NCBI GenBank assembly: GCA_032173965.1
Contig: JAVUNC010000004.1
Location: 58,341,501-58,405,500 of the forward strand
Source: Sitta carolinensis
Lineage: Eukaryota > Chordata > Aves > Passeriformes > Sittidae
Direction: 5' to 3'
DNA length: 64,000 nucleotides
The notes under the pieces are model-generated. The model was given only the letters and a program-made list of their open reading frames with translations, ran no database searches and was not told where the DNA came from. The position numbers were made by a program, and so were the translations under genes. Shown here piece after piece: positions 27,520 through 41,576 of this stretch; the stretch's first letter is position 1, and the number at the start of each line of letters is the position of its first letter.

Positions 27520-30500
27520 AAAGCTTCAGCCTAGTGCTAAATACTGTCAACAGAAAACTTTGTCCTTCCAAAGACCAAAACCCACTTATCAACACATTGT
27601 AACAAAATATGAGCACAACACCGTCAATCAGACGTAGCTTGGTGATTGACCCCAACCATCTCTCCTTTAAACAATACATCGGTTTTACCATCAAAAACAA
27701 CTCCAAGGAGGGTGTTAATGTTCTCCCCCAGCTCCTGCAACGGCAGCAAATCTCAGGGTCAGATTGGTGAGGGAGGATGAAAACAAATGAGCTGGTGGGC
27801 ACATACAACAGCCACTTAGAAAAGTTAGGTATAATGTTGTGTTGGTTTATAATTATTTCTACAAAAATTTAATATGAAGGATAGAAAATTTCCAAATCAA
27901 AAAGGTTTGGGGAGAAGAGTGGGAAAAAGCACTGCTCTAGAGATTCTGCAATACAGAGGTGGCATGTGCCAAAGCTGTGAAACAGCCCTATGTACCCTGA
28001 AGTAAGTAAAAAAACGTAACACACACATACCTAGCAAGAAGTGCTTCATGAGAGGCTCCTAATGGCAGCAAGTCATGTGAGATGGTTTCATGGGCTCTGA
28101 ACATCCACAGGCACCAGCTAGCTGAAGGCCTGTGTCAGGAGCAAGAGCCTCTCCTCAGCCTATTTTTCAATACAAAAGAGTGTAGATATGATTCAGTGTC
28201 ATGCACCTCCCCACTCCCTCTGTCTTGTTGAAGAAAGAAGCTCATCCTTTACTCCTCCACCTTCCTCTCCACCTCCAGCTGTTTTGAAAGAGCTGCCTGT
28301 CATATTTAAAGCAGACCCCACCTTACAGTGAATAACAGCATCCAATAAAATTCTGGGGCACCAAATCTTTCTGCTTTCCCTAAACCCCTAAGGCTACTTT
28401 GAGTTCCTCAGCTTGCCTGTGGTAGAAGGGTGAGTGACCCAGCCAAGCCAGCAGTCACAAGTGGAGGAAGGGTAGCCACTTCTTACAGGTGCTCCAGGTG
28501 AGACCTGCATACCAATGCTGACCTCCTGGAGAAACGTCTAAGCTGCCTTTGCTCCTCCAGTCACAGGAGGGAGTTACTGCTGTGACAGTAAAAGGGGAAT
28601 ACAAAAAGAAGGCAGAAGCCTGCCAGCTTTTCCTCCCCAGCCTCCAGGCTTCTATCTTGGGCAGAATGGGCAAAGCCACTGCTTCTCCACTGACACAGTT
28701 CCCCATAGCAGTGGGGAAGTGGATGGCTGGAAGCACAGCAGCTGCTGCAGCCTTCTGGAGTCAGCTCTGAGTCACCACTGCATCACAGCACACCATTATC
28801 ACCACTTAGCATACATGATGACCAACACTTTCCACAAATGGCTAATAAATGTCTATCACTTCTATTTTAGCCTTCCTCTCTTATTTTATTGGGTCTAATT
28901 TCTCATGCCAGCACTTCACAGGCATCTTGGAAAGCAGCATTCAAAGTGTCTTCTTCCAGACTTTCAGTTATACATATTAGAGATAATTACATTTTAGACA
29001 GTAGTCTGAAATCTGTCAGCATCAGGGCTGTATTCCACATGAGGGATGTGTCTCTGGGCTGGCTTGCTCCAGAAGCAAATCTAAATGTAGAGCACATGGA
29101 GGTGCAGGACAATACCTGCTGCCCTTTCCACCTGCTCTCCCACAGTGACAGAGACTTGCCCTCTTGCCTTGCTGTGCTGGGAGATTTTTGGATATATCTT
29201 TAGGACTCCCCACATTGCTTGAATAACCACCTCTTTGAGGAGAGGCTGAACAGCCAGGCAGAAATATCCTGGAGACTAAATCAATTTTACATGGATTTAG
29301 TGGTAAATGTTCAGCTGGACTGTGCCACTCTAGAAATTTTTTCTCCTTGTACAGACAGAAACAGTGTTAGCAGCACAATAGTTACAAAAGATACTCTGCA
29401 GGGGAACACCAGTTCTTAACATTGTTATTAAGGAAGCATCTCATAAAAATCTTTCAAAGATCTGACAACTCCTTGCTGAATTATTCAAAACTTTAACCTC
29501 TCCTCACGTTTTTAAGAGTGTTACATAGTTTTTAGCTTTTCTCTTCTGCTTGGAAAAAGCTTGTTTCTTTCAATATTCTTGATACTTTAGTAGCATCAAT
29601 TCAATAGAATAATCAGTGCTTTTTTCTCTGGAAGAGTACTAAAAAAAAAGAATCACCTAAATTTATTGCGATTTAGCCACAAATTTATAGTGCATTTAAC
29701 ATGATGATGTGCTCAATTTAAAACTATTATCAATGGACTTAAATATATGCCTGCTGGGGTTTAAACTTGACAATGACAGCAAGCAACACAACATGATCTG
29801 TCATTTATATATTTGCAACACACATTTTGGAGATAATTCGTTTCTCATTCAATGAAGAAACTCTTTTATGTTTCACCACAGTTACTCCAAAACTATGCTC
29901 ACAGAATTTGCAAGAAAAACAAGCCACATAATCCTTACAGTATAACAGAAATTATTTATACACAATTTGGACTAGAGCCTCATATGCTGTGAATCATGTA
30001 GGTGCTTTGATTTACAACAGCTGAAAGATCTGTCTCACCAAACATAAATTACAGGCTTCATCTGAGAGGTAAATCCCTGGGAATCTTCAGCTGACATAGA
30101 ATCTCTGTGCTGTTTTCACATGCAGAGTCTGTGTATTAGCCAAAATCTTAATTGGCTGGTTATACTCAGACATAGCTAGTGCAAGGAGGTCAGGAAGTTA
30201 ACCCATACTTTCAGTTCTTAGCCACCTCTTCTTCCTAACCTGTAGCAGGAAATTCGGATAAAAAGGCTTTCTTTCTATTTCCATGGAATTGCTCAGGATT
30301 GGAAGTCTTTTTTTCCCTACCCTGCTATCATCCCACAAAACCCTCTTTACCTCTCTGTTTACTCCTTCCAGGACAGGACAAAACCCTTCCTTTCCATGTC
30401 CCCGGGGTGAAACAGAATAGAATCCCTTAAATTCAGCTCAGTTATCTGAGGATGTGTATCTTCTTGCACATTTTTTCCCATGGCACTCTTAGAGATCTGC

Positions 30501-30585
30501 ATCTTTCCTAAGAGGGGGTCAGATCTATACACACATGGTAATTTATCCACTATAGCTAGTTTTTTTTTTAAGTTCTTACAGTTCA

Positions 30586-30643
<58 letters not shown>

Positions 30644-30722
30644 CCCATCTATCTATCTAATGTATCTTTCTGTCTATCTATCTGTGTGTCTGTCTGTATC
30701 TATCTATCTGTCTGTCTGTCTA
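30586..30722 (+). repeat. Compound (TATC)n/(TGTC)n microsatellite
   Basis: A run of about 60 bases of uninterrupted TATC is followed by a mixed part in which TGTC units arise and expand. The tract is likely polymorphic. Confidence 0.96.
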
Positions 30723-32768
30723 ATAGGTGTGCTATCCTTTGGGAAACAGCAGAAATTGTGCGTATTTGTTACAACATCGGTGCATTTTTACTTGTCTCTT
30801 AAACAGGATTCAGTCACTGGAAACAGGAACAAGATGAGGCAGTTTGACACAGACTTCCTGGAGATGTCTTAACATCCCAACCTGGTATTTTCTCCATTGA
30901 CCTGCTTAGGTTCCAGAGATTTCACTAAACTTCACCCCTTCGGTTAAAGATCTGAATGTGAACCAATTGTTATCCAACAAATTATCTCATTGCCACAAAT
31001 GTAATTAAGAATGTGAGCCAAATTCCAATCACTTTTAAAATGACATATAGTTTCAGTAAAGATCATTCTGTATTCTAAAACCTCAACTAATGGTGTTACA
31101 GCATCTTAGCTGGTCCTTGGTGGCTGTCTTTATGCAAACAAATTATAAGTTACCTGAGGAGTTACCTGGGCATAGGAATACTCTGTCTTCTAGTCCTAGA
31201 GCCATGCTATTAGCATGTACCAACTAACTTTTTCCCAAATAATTCCTGAGTACTGTTCAAAAGTTAACACTTGGGCATTGCCACAAAGAGGTCACATGCA
31301 CATAGTCAACCTCTTTTGGAGGCACTGGGGATTCATTAGCACAGGCTCGAGCTGTTCTGTACTAGTTAGCTTGGTTACCGTAAACATTTCTGGAAAGTTA
31401 TATTTTGCCAGCTTAGAGCTGTGGGTATGCTCTAAACCCACACATATTGCAAAGCAGAAAAAATTATTCTGAACACCACTTGATAGCCTTTGAAAGAAAG
31501 TGCATCTTGAAAACCGAACTAAGATTGAGTCCTGGGACTGTTACCATTCTCAGAAGATACCCAATATTTTCTTAAACCTTTGTAACATACTCGTCATACA
31601 TTTGATGCCTAAAATACAGCTATGTTATGAATGGCTTGTAGTGTAGTATATATTGCTCTTACTATGACTAGCATTCCACAACAAATTAAGAACGTGGTCT
31701 AGTTAAAAAGCCTAAGTTGGGATAATTAGATGCCGAACATGGCTCTGTTACATAAAGATTGAAAAGTATCTCTTCTTCAAGCAAGTTTTGAGTATGCACA
31801 TGTAGTGTGCTTCTGCAATTAGTAATATAGCAGTGCTGTCATGGACAACGGGATCAATAGATTAAACCACCCCCAACCTCATTATAATTCAACAATGTAG
31901 GAGGAGAAGGTCATGGCCATATTCAGGGGTTAAAATTAAGGGGAAGATTCATTAACTTTGAATCCACCTCATCATGCCTGCTAGTCTGTTTACAGAGAGA
32001 TGGCTTTACATTCTTAATAAGGTAGGAAGAACGAGGAACTGAAAGAATTAGAAATAAATTCAGTGAAGTAGAATATAAAACTAAACAGCATTGACTATAA
32101 CACAAGGTAGAAATACGTGTGTTCTAAGCAACACTCACAAATGCATCAAAAAACAGATAAATTAAATTATATTGTCTTATGTTGAACTCCAATATTTTTC
32201 TGACATCAATTTTGGAAATTAATGATAATCAACAATGTAAGAATGCCGTGCTTTAATTCATGGCAAAAAAGAACTCAAAAACATTATGCATGACAAATAT
32301 CTAATGAAAGGAAAAAATCTTTGGTACACACTTTATTTTGTGGCCTTTTTTTTTTTTTTTTCCCTTCCTCAACTTTTTTAGAGGAATCTTATTTTAGAGG
32401 AATGTGTGGGTACTGGTGTGGTTGTTGGCACCACAGAAAGATTAACTTAGCAAGATTAACTTGATAGCAAACTGAAATGGTGGCCAAGTTTAGTACCAAG
32501 GAAGCTGGTGGCACTGATGGCATGAGCTCTTATGCTTTTTATAGCCAACCTTGTAGTAGGAAAGAAAAGTATCACTGTGTTAGTGCAATGATTTCTCTAA
32601 GTTTGTACCAGTTAGACCTTCCCCAAGGAAATCACAGAGTACAAACTGCCCTGGCCAAAGATCAAGAATCATAAATGCATGTGTTTTCACCAGCTTGTTT
32701 TACTTTCATTCAAAAAGCAGGCAAAAAAATGGTTTTGTCTTCTCTGTTCTGATGTTATAGGACTGACC
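30723..32768. other. Intergenic, no gene seen
   Basis: Single-copy-looking DNA with a poly(T) at 32346-32362. No coding signal was seen. Confidence 0.5.
32346..32362 (+). repeat. Poly(T), 17 bases
   Basis: An uninterrupted run followed by a pyrimidine-rich stretch. A short direct duplication of TTTTAGAGGAAT lies just after it (about 32377-32402). Confidence 0.9.
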
Positions 32769-32769
32769 T

Positions 32770-32806
<37 letters not shown>

Positions 32807-32844
32807 GAAAAAAAAAAAAGAAAAAAAAAAAAAGAAAAAAAAAA
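32769..32844. repeat. T-run joined to A-run (near-perfect inverted repeat)
   Basis: Thirty-three bases of T with one C (32769-32801) are followed directly by about 43 bases of A with single G interruptions (32802-32844). The strand can fold into a long A:T hairpin without a loop. Confidence 0.92.
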
Positions 32845-35800
32845 GTATAGACTCCAGCTGCTTCAGGAGATGGGCTGGACACCATGGTTCCAATGGTATG
32901 AAAGTGGGTGAACTTTTGTTCCATTTCATAATTTCTGAATTCTCTAGGATGCAGAAAGGTTTACTAAAACTTTTTTTCTCTGCTTTTGGAAATCAGTGTT
33001 TTTCTTTTGGAGTTTTTCCCCAGGGGCCGTTGTATAAGATGATCTTGTGAAAGATTTAGTCTCCTGACTCAGAATATCTTAGCTTGAAAGATAGTAAAAT
33101 AGTCTGAAAAGTATTGGAATTTGTTATCAGCATTGCAAGAATAAGGTGATGAAAATCAAGAAATATTAAGCAATATAATTTATAATATATAATAGCTAAT
33201 ATAAATATTAACTATTTTTAAATTGCACAACCGTTTAAATCAACAAATTAAAAATTGCACAACATGTATAAAGAAGACAATAAAGTCTCATTATAGACAT
33301 GTCTTGTACTCCCTGAACTAAATTCTATGATCTCTCAGATCCCTTAAAATATATATTCTAGGTGCTTTTCATGATGTTTAAATTTTAGCATAAATAAAAA
33401 AATCCTATGTGCTACTACTACTCTGAATTTAAAATTAAGTCTTGCTAATTGAGGTCTAATACAAAAATCATCATGATGCTTTTGCATCCTCCTCAGAGTT
33501 AACATTTTTTACCTACAAAACACATCAAGACTAGGATGACACTAGAATGACGTTGAAAATACATACAGTAGGGGGTTTTGTGGCAATTTTGCAGCAGCTT
33601 CTAATGCAATAGAGCAGCATCTCTAAACCAAGCTCATAAGGAGGATATATTGTGCCAGAGAGTGTTCTGAGCTCACCAGCAGATGAAATCCGTTTTTCAG
33701 TAACACAAATACTGGCTTAATTTACAAAGATTTATGGATCAATTTCTTGGCTGTAGGCTGTGTATCACAATCCTGTATTGAGCTCCTTTCATGCCCTTAA
33801 GGGCAAGCTTAAGGAGAAGCCTTTTGGATCATGTTTTCTGCCATGTTAATTTTTAAAATGATGTGTTTTCTTTCTGGCTTTGAGCAAGTCTTGGAGATGG
33901 TAGCCAAAATATTTGTTGATATTTTTTTTTACTTCTAATCCTTCAAACTTTTTCACCAGGTGTACAACTCACTATCACCAAATTGTGATTCTTGTGGTGG
34001 CCTGAAAGGGAACACTCTCACACACCAGGTCAAAATCTGATTTTTTTAAAGCAAATACCTTTCTTCATACTGGATTAAACATTTTCTCAATTATTCTAAG
34101 TTGTGTAATAAATAATAACAATGTTTTTCTCCTCTAACCCTAGGAAGCTGGATTACACACTGAAAGCCAAATCACATTATTCTAGTTCGTATGTTTTTCA
34201 TTAGAAACAAAGACTTGGCATACATATTTTAATTTTCATATTTTCATGATTTGCTGTTTACAAGTTTATACAACTGGTGTCTTTTCAGCATAGTTCCCAC
34301 AGAAATTTCTGTTAAATCCTAATAAAAGTGAAATACAGATTGAACAAAGAGCTGGTATAATGTTTCTCTCTCCCTATTTCTGGAAGGATCTGAGGTAATG
34401 AAAAAGCAAAAAAAGAGGCTAAAACCCCATTCAAAAGTGCAATTTATGAGATAAAAATATATACCTGCAGTTATACTTCATATTCTTTATGTATTTTAAT
34501 AAGCTTATAAATTAAAAAAAGCCTTCATAAAACACAATTTGCATCTTGAAAAAGGGTCAAAAATATAAGTTTAAATTCTGCAAATTAAAACTAAACTCAG
34601 TACTTAAATATTTTTATTATATAATGTCCCCACTTTCAACTAAGTCCTAGCTGAATAGTTTACAGACACTTTCTAATTTCTATGTGTTATGCATTTTGTT
34701 TTGACATGGAATAAATTTTCCATGAACAATTACTGCAATTAAGTATACAGATAATTCTGGAAGGGGAGAACCTTATTCCTTGAATAAAAATTTAGTTGGT
34801 TCGTAAGAAAGAATTTCTGTTCATATGGCAAAGAAAACATAAGGAAATATTTTTGAACTGTACAATTTTATTTAATGATTTCTCTGAAAAAGAATCTACT
34901 AATTTAAGATCAAAGGAACAGAAATAAATAGTAATATAGCTGATGGCTTTTCCTTTTTTAGCTTATAGTCCTTGTAAGCCCATATTAAATCATATACTTA
35001 ATTTATTCAGGAAAGATAGCAAAGGAAAAGCAATATTTACCTTCTACCATCCTCTCCATAATTAATATCTATTAAAGTTTGGAATCCTAATCCACTAGTC
35101 AAGTCACAGGTATTTTCAGTTAGAATGACAGCCATTTCAGCTCAGTTAGCAGTGATAAATACTTATCCTGGTTCTATACAGGAGAATAAATTTCTGGTTT
35201 TATAAGCTGCATAAGCAGTAGACTTGTGTGATGTCGACTTAAGAGGGCTGTGCAAGTGTACAACACTTATCTGCAGTAGAAAGTTGCTTCAAAAGGTGAA
35301 TTTCATATCAGAAAGAAAAATAAAGACATTTTTTACCTCTTATTTTCGCTTGGTCTCTAAGGTGTCTGAGGTATGAGCTGAGCCTGGTTTTATCATTTCA
35401 TACAACCTCTTTCATATATCTTAGCAGCATCTGTATGCTTATTATTTCATCAATAAAGGAACCCAATTTCAAATAATAATGAATTGAACCAGTAATCTTT
35501 CTTTTGTAGAAGACCTCTCACATTCCCAGAAGTTTAATTGCCTGTTTGAGCACCAAATCTTACTAAGATGTGCATGACTGGTACCTCTGATTTTGCTCAC
35601 CAGAATTTAAGAAATTGATATGTGGTAAAATAAGTACAAAAAGGGAATTTAATTTGCTTCAGTGTAAATGTGTATGCATAGGAAATCTGAAAGAATTTTA
35701 ACACTATTTGAGACTGGCATGTAAACATAATGCAAAACATTGAATTATCATCTACACAAGAAACTGTGAAAAACTGATATAGTGATGAAAAAGGGTTCTG

Positions 35801-36600
35801 TATGAACAGTGAAAACCTTGCTCTTGATTGTAACTCCAAGGAAAGAATATGTCTTCTGTTCTGATATGTTAAACAGTAAAAGAGTTATCTTAATCTTTTT
35901 AAGTCAGTCTTCAGGATATAAGCTATTTACAAAAGTGTTGAGAAAAGTGAAGAGTATCAATACTGACAAGATAATAACTCTATGAGTATTAGCACACTGA
36001 GTGTATAAATAGAAATACTAGAAAGTGTACTTGTTATCTACTGCATGGTTAATTCATGGCCAAGTGGTGGGGCTGTGGTAACGGGGTAAGACATTGAGAT
36101 GTCTTATTTTATATATTTTACAATTGTATATCATATACAAATACTGAGAATATAACTGTTATTTAACAGAGGTCAAGAGGTCAGAACAAATGTGAACTAC
36201 TTATTTTGCCAAAACCATTGCTAAAGTGTATAGAGTGAGATTGGAAGTCCTGTGGTATTCCAATGATTTACTTCTCTTAAATGTATGACAGCTTACATGT
36301 TGTTTTAACCCTGCTCCAGAGGGCTCTTGCTACTACTTGTTTAGCACCACAATTTTTTACACAGCCATGATGTGCCACAAAGAAAGGGACATGAAGCTAT
36401 TCAAACTTTCTGGATTTCCTACTGGCGCACAGATTTTTTATTGTTGAGTACATAAGTAAACATGCTGCAGAGAGTAAATGTTATGCTGCCTGTTGCAAGT
36501 ACTTTTAAGGCAACACAGAGCTTTTTAATTTAAAATCATCTTATGCATTTTTACAAGCAGCTGGTGTTTAAAGTACGTTTGTAAGCAAATTGCAGTTGAT
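32845..36600. other. Intergenic, strongly AT-rich, no gene seen
   Basis: Contains an AT-only-like patch near 33170-33215. No frame over 80 residues and no recognised repeat. Confidence 0.55.
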
Positions 36601-36739
36601 GTTTTCTCTGCTAATATGGTATCGAGGGACAATCTTGAAAATTAGATCTACATATGACTAACAAAAATCTGTTGTACAATGTAATTAAACGAGCCAAGGT
36701 GGACCCTCAGAAAATGACAATAAACACAAGAGGTAAGTC

Positions 36740-37030
36740 TCGGAGCTCTTGTGTCATCACGTTTGCATTATGATTCACGCAGCAGCCAGCTCCGTGGGGG
36801 CTCTGGCAGCGCCTTCATCCCTGCGAGCGGGGCGCTGCGCTCTCTGCTGGGCACGAAGCTGGCACGGGCAGGAGGCAGAGGGGAGCGCTGGCAGGCGGTG
36901 GCCACCACAGCTGTAGCCATCCCGAGACACTCGTGTGAAGCTGCAGCTGCCGTGCCTCACCTCCTCCTGAAACACACACGAGGGGCTCCTGAGCCCGGAC
37001 CCTCTGCACAGCAGCCGGGGGCTGCCTGAC
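36740..37030. promoter_or_regulatory. Small isolated CpG island
   Basis: About 290 bases are GC-rich with about 20 CpG by hand count, giving an observed/expected ratio near 0.7, inside AT-rich DNA. No known gene start is recognised. A perfect donor consensus AG|GTAAGT at 36731-36738 touches its left edge. It may be an enhancer or the promoter of a noncoding RNA. Confidence 0.55.
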
Positions 37031-40000
37031 ATTTATATGCCTGCAGCAAATACTTTAAGTTAGAGACAGCCCCGACCCTCTCGGTGTGAGTTTGACTTGA
37101 GGGCCTGATGAAGCCAGAAAGGCTTTTTAACCCCAAACCAGCATGAACCATTACTGCCCTGGTCTGCCTACAAGGAAGCATCAAATGCCCAGTGGCCTTT
37201 GTTTCTCAGCCCTGGCCTGGCACAGTTACATTAGCCAAGGGCAACAGTGCCACTGGCACAGCCCAAAAGCTAGCCCAGCACTTATGAGGTGGGAAATAGG
37301 GCAATGGAGGGGCAGGGTTCCCTCTCTCTTCCCCTGCATGCACTTGCATGGCGAGATGACATGCCCAGGGTTGTTCTTCAGGCCATGCCCTGGCCCTGAC
37401 ACTGCAGCTGGCTGAGGGCTGCAGATGGCTTTTTGAATGCTGGACTGAGGTACTCTGATGGCAGCCCTGAATGCAAAAAGCAGAACAGTATACAACCTTA
37501 AGGGACAAAACCTCATCTGCTGCTGAACCATTTCAGTGTCCACTACAACAATGTCTGTTCCATCATTTGAGTCTTGCAACTATTTCTGCCTGTGCCAGCA
37601 GGGTCTTAGAGCCTAGCTGCTTTTATTTTGTGTTGGGAATATCAGCACTAATGTTTTGATCTTTGTCCTAAAGTTCTCATGGACTACTTCAGAGGGAAAC
37701 CATTCTGATTAAGGTTATACTAAAATTGAATGGACCTGACAATTTGTACATCCTTAGGTAAAGACTCACAATCCAGGAGTTGTCCGTCTCTGTAACTCAT
37801 TCTCTACTCCATGTTTCAAATATATTAGAATGTGGATCTTTTCATCATGGCAAGTGTATTCAAAAATCAAGTATCTATCACAGTAATAGCCTGGTCCATC
37901 CTTGCATTCAGGTAATGGCATTTCAGCTCAAGATGCCATCTCCTCCTAAGCACACGGAGGCACTCTGCAAGAAGTGATGTATGCATGCTGTGCCTGTTAG
38001 ATATTTTGCAAGCCAGAACCAGTAGCTCCTGCCAGAAGACATCAAGGTGGCACCACAGCTGTTGTGCTGCTGAGGTGTTCACCAAACTTCCATCAGTCAG
38101 GAACACCATATCCAATCCCAGACAAAGCTCTGATGCTTCCTCCTGCACTGATGGCTTCATAGCACAGCTTGCACCCACTGCTTAGGAGTAGTGACTTTGT
38201 TCTCCAGTGGTCACTATGAGAGTAGAAGGTGGGCAAAGTAAACGTCATGTTTAGGGCAGTTAATCACTCCTTGAAGAAGGTGTATGCATCTTGCTGCACA
38301 AGAAAGCTTTTATGAAAGGCACCTGAGTATTTTTAAGTTTAGCAAAAGTGTACATATCCTACACAAATATCCAAAATCAGTGATCGAATTCAAGGTTTGG
38401 GTTTTGTTGTTTTAGTTTCAGATTAAATCTGATTCCCCGTGACTGTAGTAACTAGATCTACTGCTACAGTTATTAGAGGTGGAGGGAATACTCTGAACAC
38501 AGTAAAAGGAACTCAATGAAGCTGGCTTCACGCAGTGAGTGAGTCAAGAGCACCATCTCGTGGCATTCTCTTTCCACAACATATTTAATTTAGAAAAACC
38601 TCTATACTACAGCATAATTTCCTCAAAAGAGCTGTCAGTCTTTGGCTTTGTGAGGTGGAAAAAGAATTCTTATTTAGAATCTTAATATAGATTCCTTCTT
38701 TTTAAAGTCAGGGCAAACGTCATCTTTCAAGGCTAAATATACAGAATTTTTCGAGAATGGCCACTAACACAACTATGATTTTACACTTTAAAAAACCTAA
38801 TAAATTTAACATGCTAATATTTTGCTTCCTTACAGTGAAACCTTTGGCTAGGGAGAACATATCTGGCACATGCTGCAGTTTTGCCACATGTTAGAAATCT
38901 GGCTCCAAGGTGACCAGGCGGGCTAAGGTGCCAGTAGGTGCAGAGTTGAGGGTTAGTTTTTTCTTTTCATTCTTGCATGTCCCACAGTCCTCAGAGCACA
39001 AAGGCTTCTGCTGAGGGTATATTGAACTGCTAAGTGCGTCCAAACTTATCCCTTTTTATACAAGTAACTCTATCATGACTATCACGCAATTCTCTTCAGC
39101 TTCTCTCCTTGCTGTGGTAAGAGCTGAAATTACCTTTTATGACTTGCAGAAAGGTGCAAGCACCTCGAGCAGCTCCTTGGGTTTTTCAGGACAGCATCGT
39201 AAGTGTAAGAAAGAAGAGCTGAAAAATGCAGATACTCAATATCGATTTCAGAAAGTCCTAAATGCCTACCTTTGTCTGTCTCCCAGCTAGGGTTAGGATG
39301 AAGGAATAATCTGTCTTCACAGCTGTTCAAGCTGGGGGAACAGCTGCTAGACGCAGCAATTTGCAGAGCGCAGAAACGTCCCACCCTTCCTCACCATGCA
39401 GAGCCATTGCTAGAGATAAGTAAGCAACTGGAAGAAATCTGTACTTGCACCAGGCAGGCAGGAGAATGGCAGCCTGCAGGTATTTATCACCTTCTGTAGA
39501 TCTGAAAGGCGTATGCAGTGCGGGTAAGCAGCTTATCACATTCCTGCAAAGTCACTGGGGCTGCCAACTGCTGTTTGAAAGTGCTTTTGGACAACAGCTG
39601 CAATACCTGAGGAGTACTGATTCCCGTATGGCAAGTGCTGTGTTCTTGTCCTGGGTATGACTCACACCGACTGCATATCAAAGGCAGGGCCAAGAGAGCT
39701 CAGCGGAGACGTTATCAATCTGCATCTACGACTTTCACACCTTTGGCACACTAATCACTCTCCTCAGCACTGGTTGGGGCACCTATTAGTAGCACCCAAC
39801 ACCCATCATCCTCACTCTCTGAAGACCTGCTTTTCCCCTCAGCAGTAAATGCTAGCATGCCTGGGTGGCGACTGATTGTCCACCTTTTTTTCTGCAGCTC
39901 ACGGTTCACTTGAAACCATTTATGAGACCAAACATCCTGGGACTTCCAATAAGATCCACGGTTTTATTCAGGCTCTGTGCTCAGTGTTACTGGGCAAGGT

Positions 40001-40840
40001 TTCAAATGCTGGGCAGGATTATGACAAAGAAACAGATGTGCCATCCTAACAGCTCCTATGCATAAGAAAATTGTAAGTGTTGATAACAGATCAAGGTCCT
40101 TAAGAAGATGCCACCCACCGGATGAAGGCTGCAATCTTGAATGTCTATTCTGATTAAAACTAAAGGTGGTAGGTAAGGATCTAAGGATTATATAAATCAA
40201 AAATGGATGGGCAAGTGATAACAGCCACAATGATCTGTGGCAGATCCACTACAGCTTGGCTTCATTAAGTCAAATAATTTGACCTTTCCAACAAGGTTTC
40301 AGTTATAAAGTAGTTGTTCCTTATCAATCAGAAGTTCGCAAAAAATGCCCATTTCTTCTCTCTTATTTGTAAGTAACAAGGAAATTTTCTCAAAATTCTT
40401 CATGAACAGTTAAATCTCTACAGCTAAAAATGAAAAAAAGGAAGAAAAAGAGCAGCTGTTCTTTACTCAGTGTACAAATTGTTAGACTTACTAGAAAATG
40501 CATTGTTCCTTTACTAAGCTCAAAAATATGAAAAGGTAAACTCTATTTACCACATTCAACTTTCAAATGAACAATTTTAATTCAATATGTATCTTATAGT
40601 GCAACACCAGTCTAAGAGTGAATGCCCTGCCACATTTCTTGAAACTATTATAGGAAATAGTAGTTCTGTTCAGATCATATTATCTGCACTCTTCAGGACA
40701 CCGGAATTTCAGCAGCCATATGAAAATTTTGTAACAAATTTTGCTTGTAACATCTCTTAACTGTCTGCTCAGCCTAACACTTGCTGTGGTTTTATATGTA
40801 TCAAGATGGTACTGCCTAAATACCAGACTAAAGTATAATA
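37031..40840. other. Intergenic, no gene seen
   Basis: GC content is moderate from 37.0 to 39.9 kb, higher than to the left, with many overlapping short frames (up to 117 residues) but no domain. It could hold noncoding exons linked to the CpG island on its left; nothing confirms this. Confidence 0.45.
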
Positions 40841-41130
40841 GGATCACAGATTCATAGAACAATGTGAATGGTTGGAAGGGACCTTAAAGATGATCTAATT
40901 TCAACTCCCCTGCTGCCGACAGGGACACTTTTCATTAGAACAGGTTGTTTAGAGCTCCATAAACACTTCTAGACTTGGGCATCCAGTTTCTCTAGGAAAC
41001 CTGTTTCAGTGTCTCACCATCCTCACAGTATTTTTTCCTAATATCTAATCTAAACCCACTTTCTTCCAAACTTTGATGCCATTCCCACATGTCCTGCCAC
41101 TACATGCACTATGTTCAAGAAGCAGGACCT
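40841..41130 (-). mobile_element. CR1 LINE 3' portion
   Basis: GATTCATAGAAC, GGTTGGAAGGGACCTTAAAG, CTAATATCTAATCTAAACCC and CATGTCCTGCCACTAC appear in the order of a reversed CR1 3' region. It lies about 0.4 kb beyond the inferred FBXO5 3' end. Confidence 0.9.
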
Positions 41131-41570
41131 ACAGTGCGGTCCTCCCAGTCTGTTATTTACTTACCAAAGGTGAAAAAATTCACCCCAGATAATTCCACAA
41201 AATTACTAGTCTATTTCTAGAAAGCTTGCCTTTCTTTACTGTGGGATCAAATATTTTGCTGACAATGAGCCAATTCAGCAACAGCAGCATAAATCCAGCC
41301 AAAAGAAAAACTTCAACTGGAATGAAAAGTTAATGTTGGCACTTTTGACAGTATAGGAAATTACTGATAAGAGCCTTTAGGTAAGATGCAGGAATATAGC
41401 ATGGCAATGGATTCAGCATGTTTTACACAAACCCAGGAGGACCTGCCCTTTGTTAAATCAACAATTTAAAGCACATTCTAGAAAACCTGCAAAAAGAGCA
41501 TGAGAAGCAATGTTTTAGGATGATAAATAAAAAAGGCCAGATTTGCCAACCAAGTTGATGAGAATAATCA

Positions 41571-41576
41571 TTTATT
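41571..41576 (-). terminator. FBXO5: Likely FBXO5 poly(A) signal (AATAAA on minus)
   Basis: A canonical AATAAA on the minus strand lies about 485 bases past the FBXO5 stop. I found no other canonical hexamer between it and the stop, so a 3' UTR of about 0.5 kb is inferred. Use of this site is not shown by sequence alone. Confidence 0.55.

Larger units (their letters stand above)
23621..30585. other. Intergenic, no gene seen
   Basis: About 7 kb. Apart from the listed A/C tract, GATGA repeat and 14-base duplication nothing is recognised; frames are at most 118 residues and have no motif. A weak CR1-like stretch (CACCTCTTTGAGGAGAGGCT) is at about 29228. Confidence 0.5.

Noticed and set aside
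32679..33050. 123-residue plus-strand frame
   Set aside because: It runs through the T/A inverted repeat (poly-Phe/poly-Lys) and has no other support.
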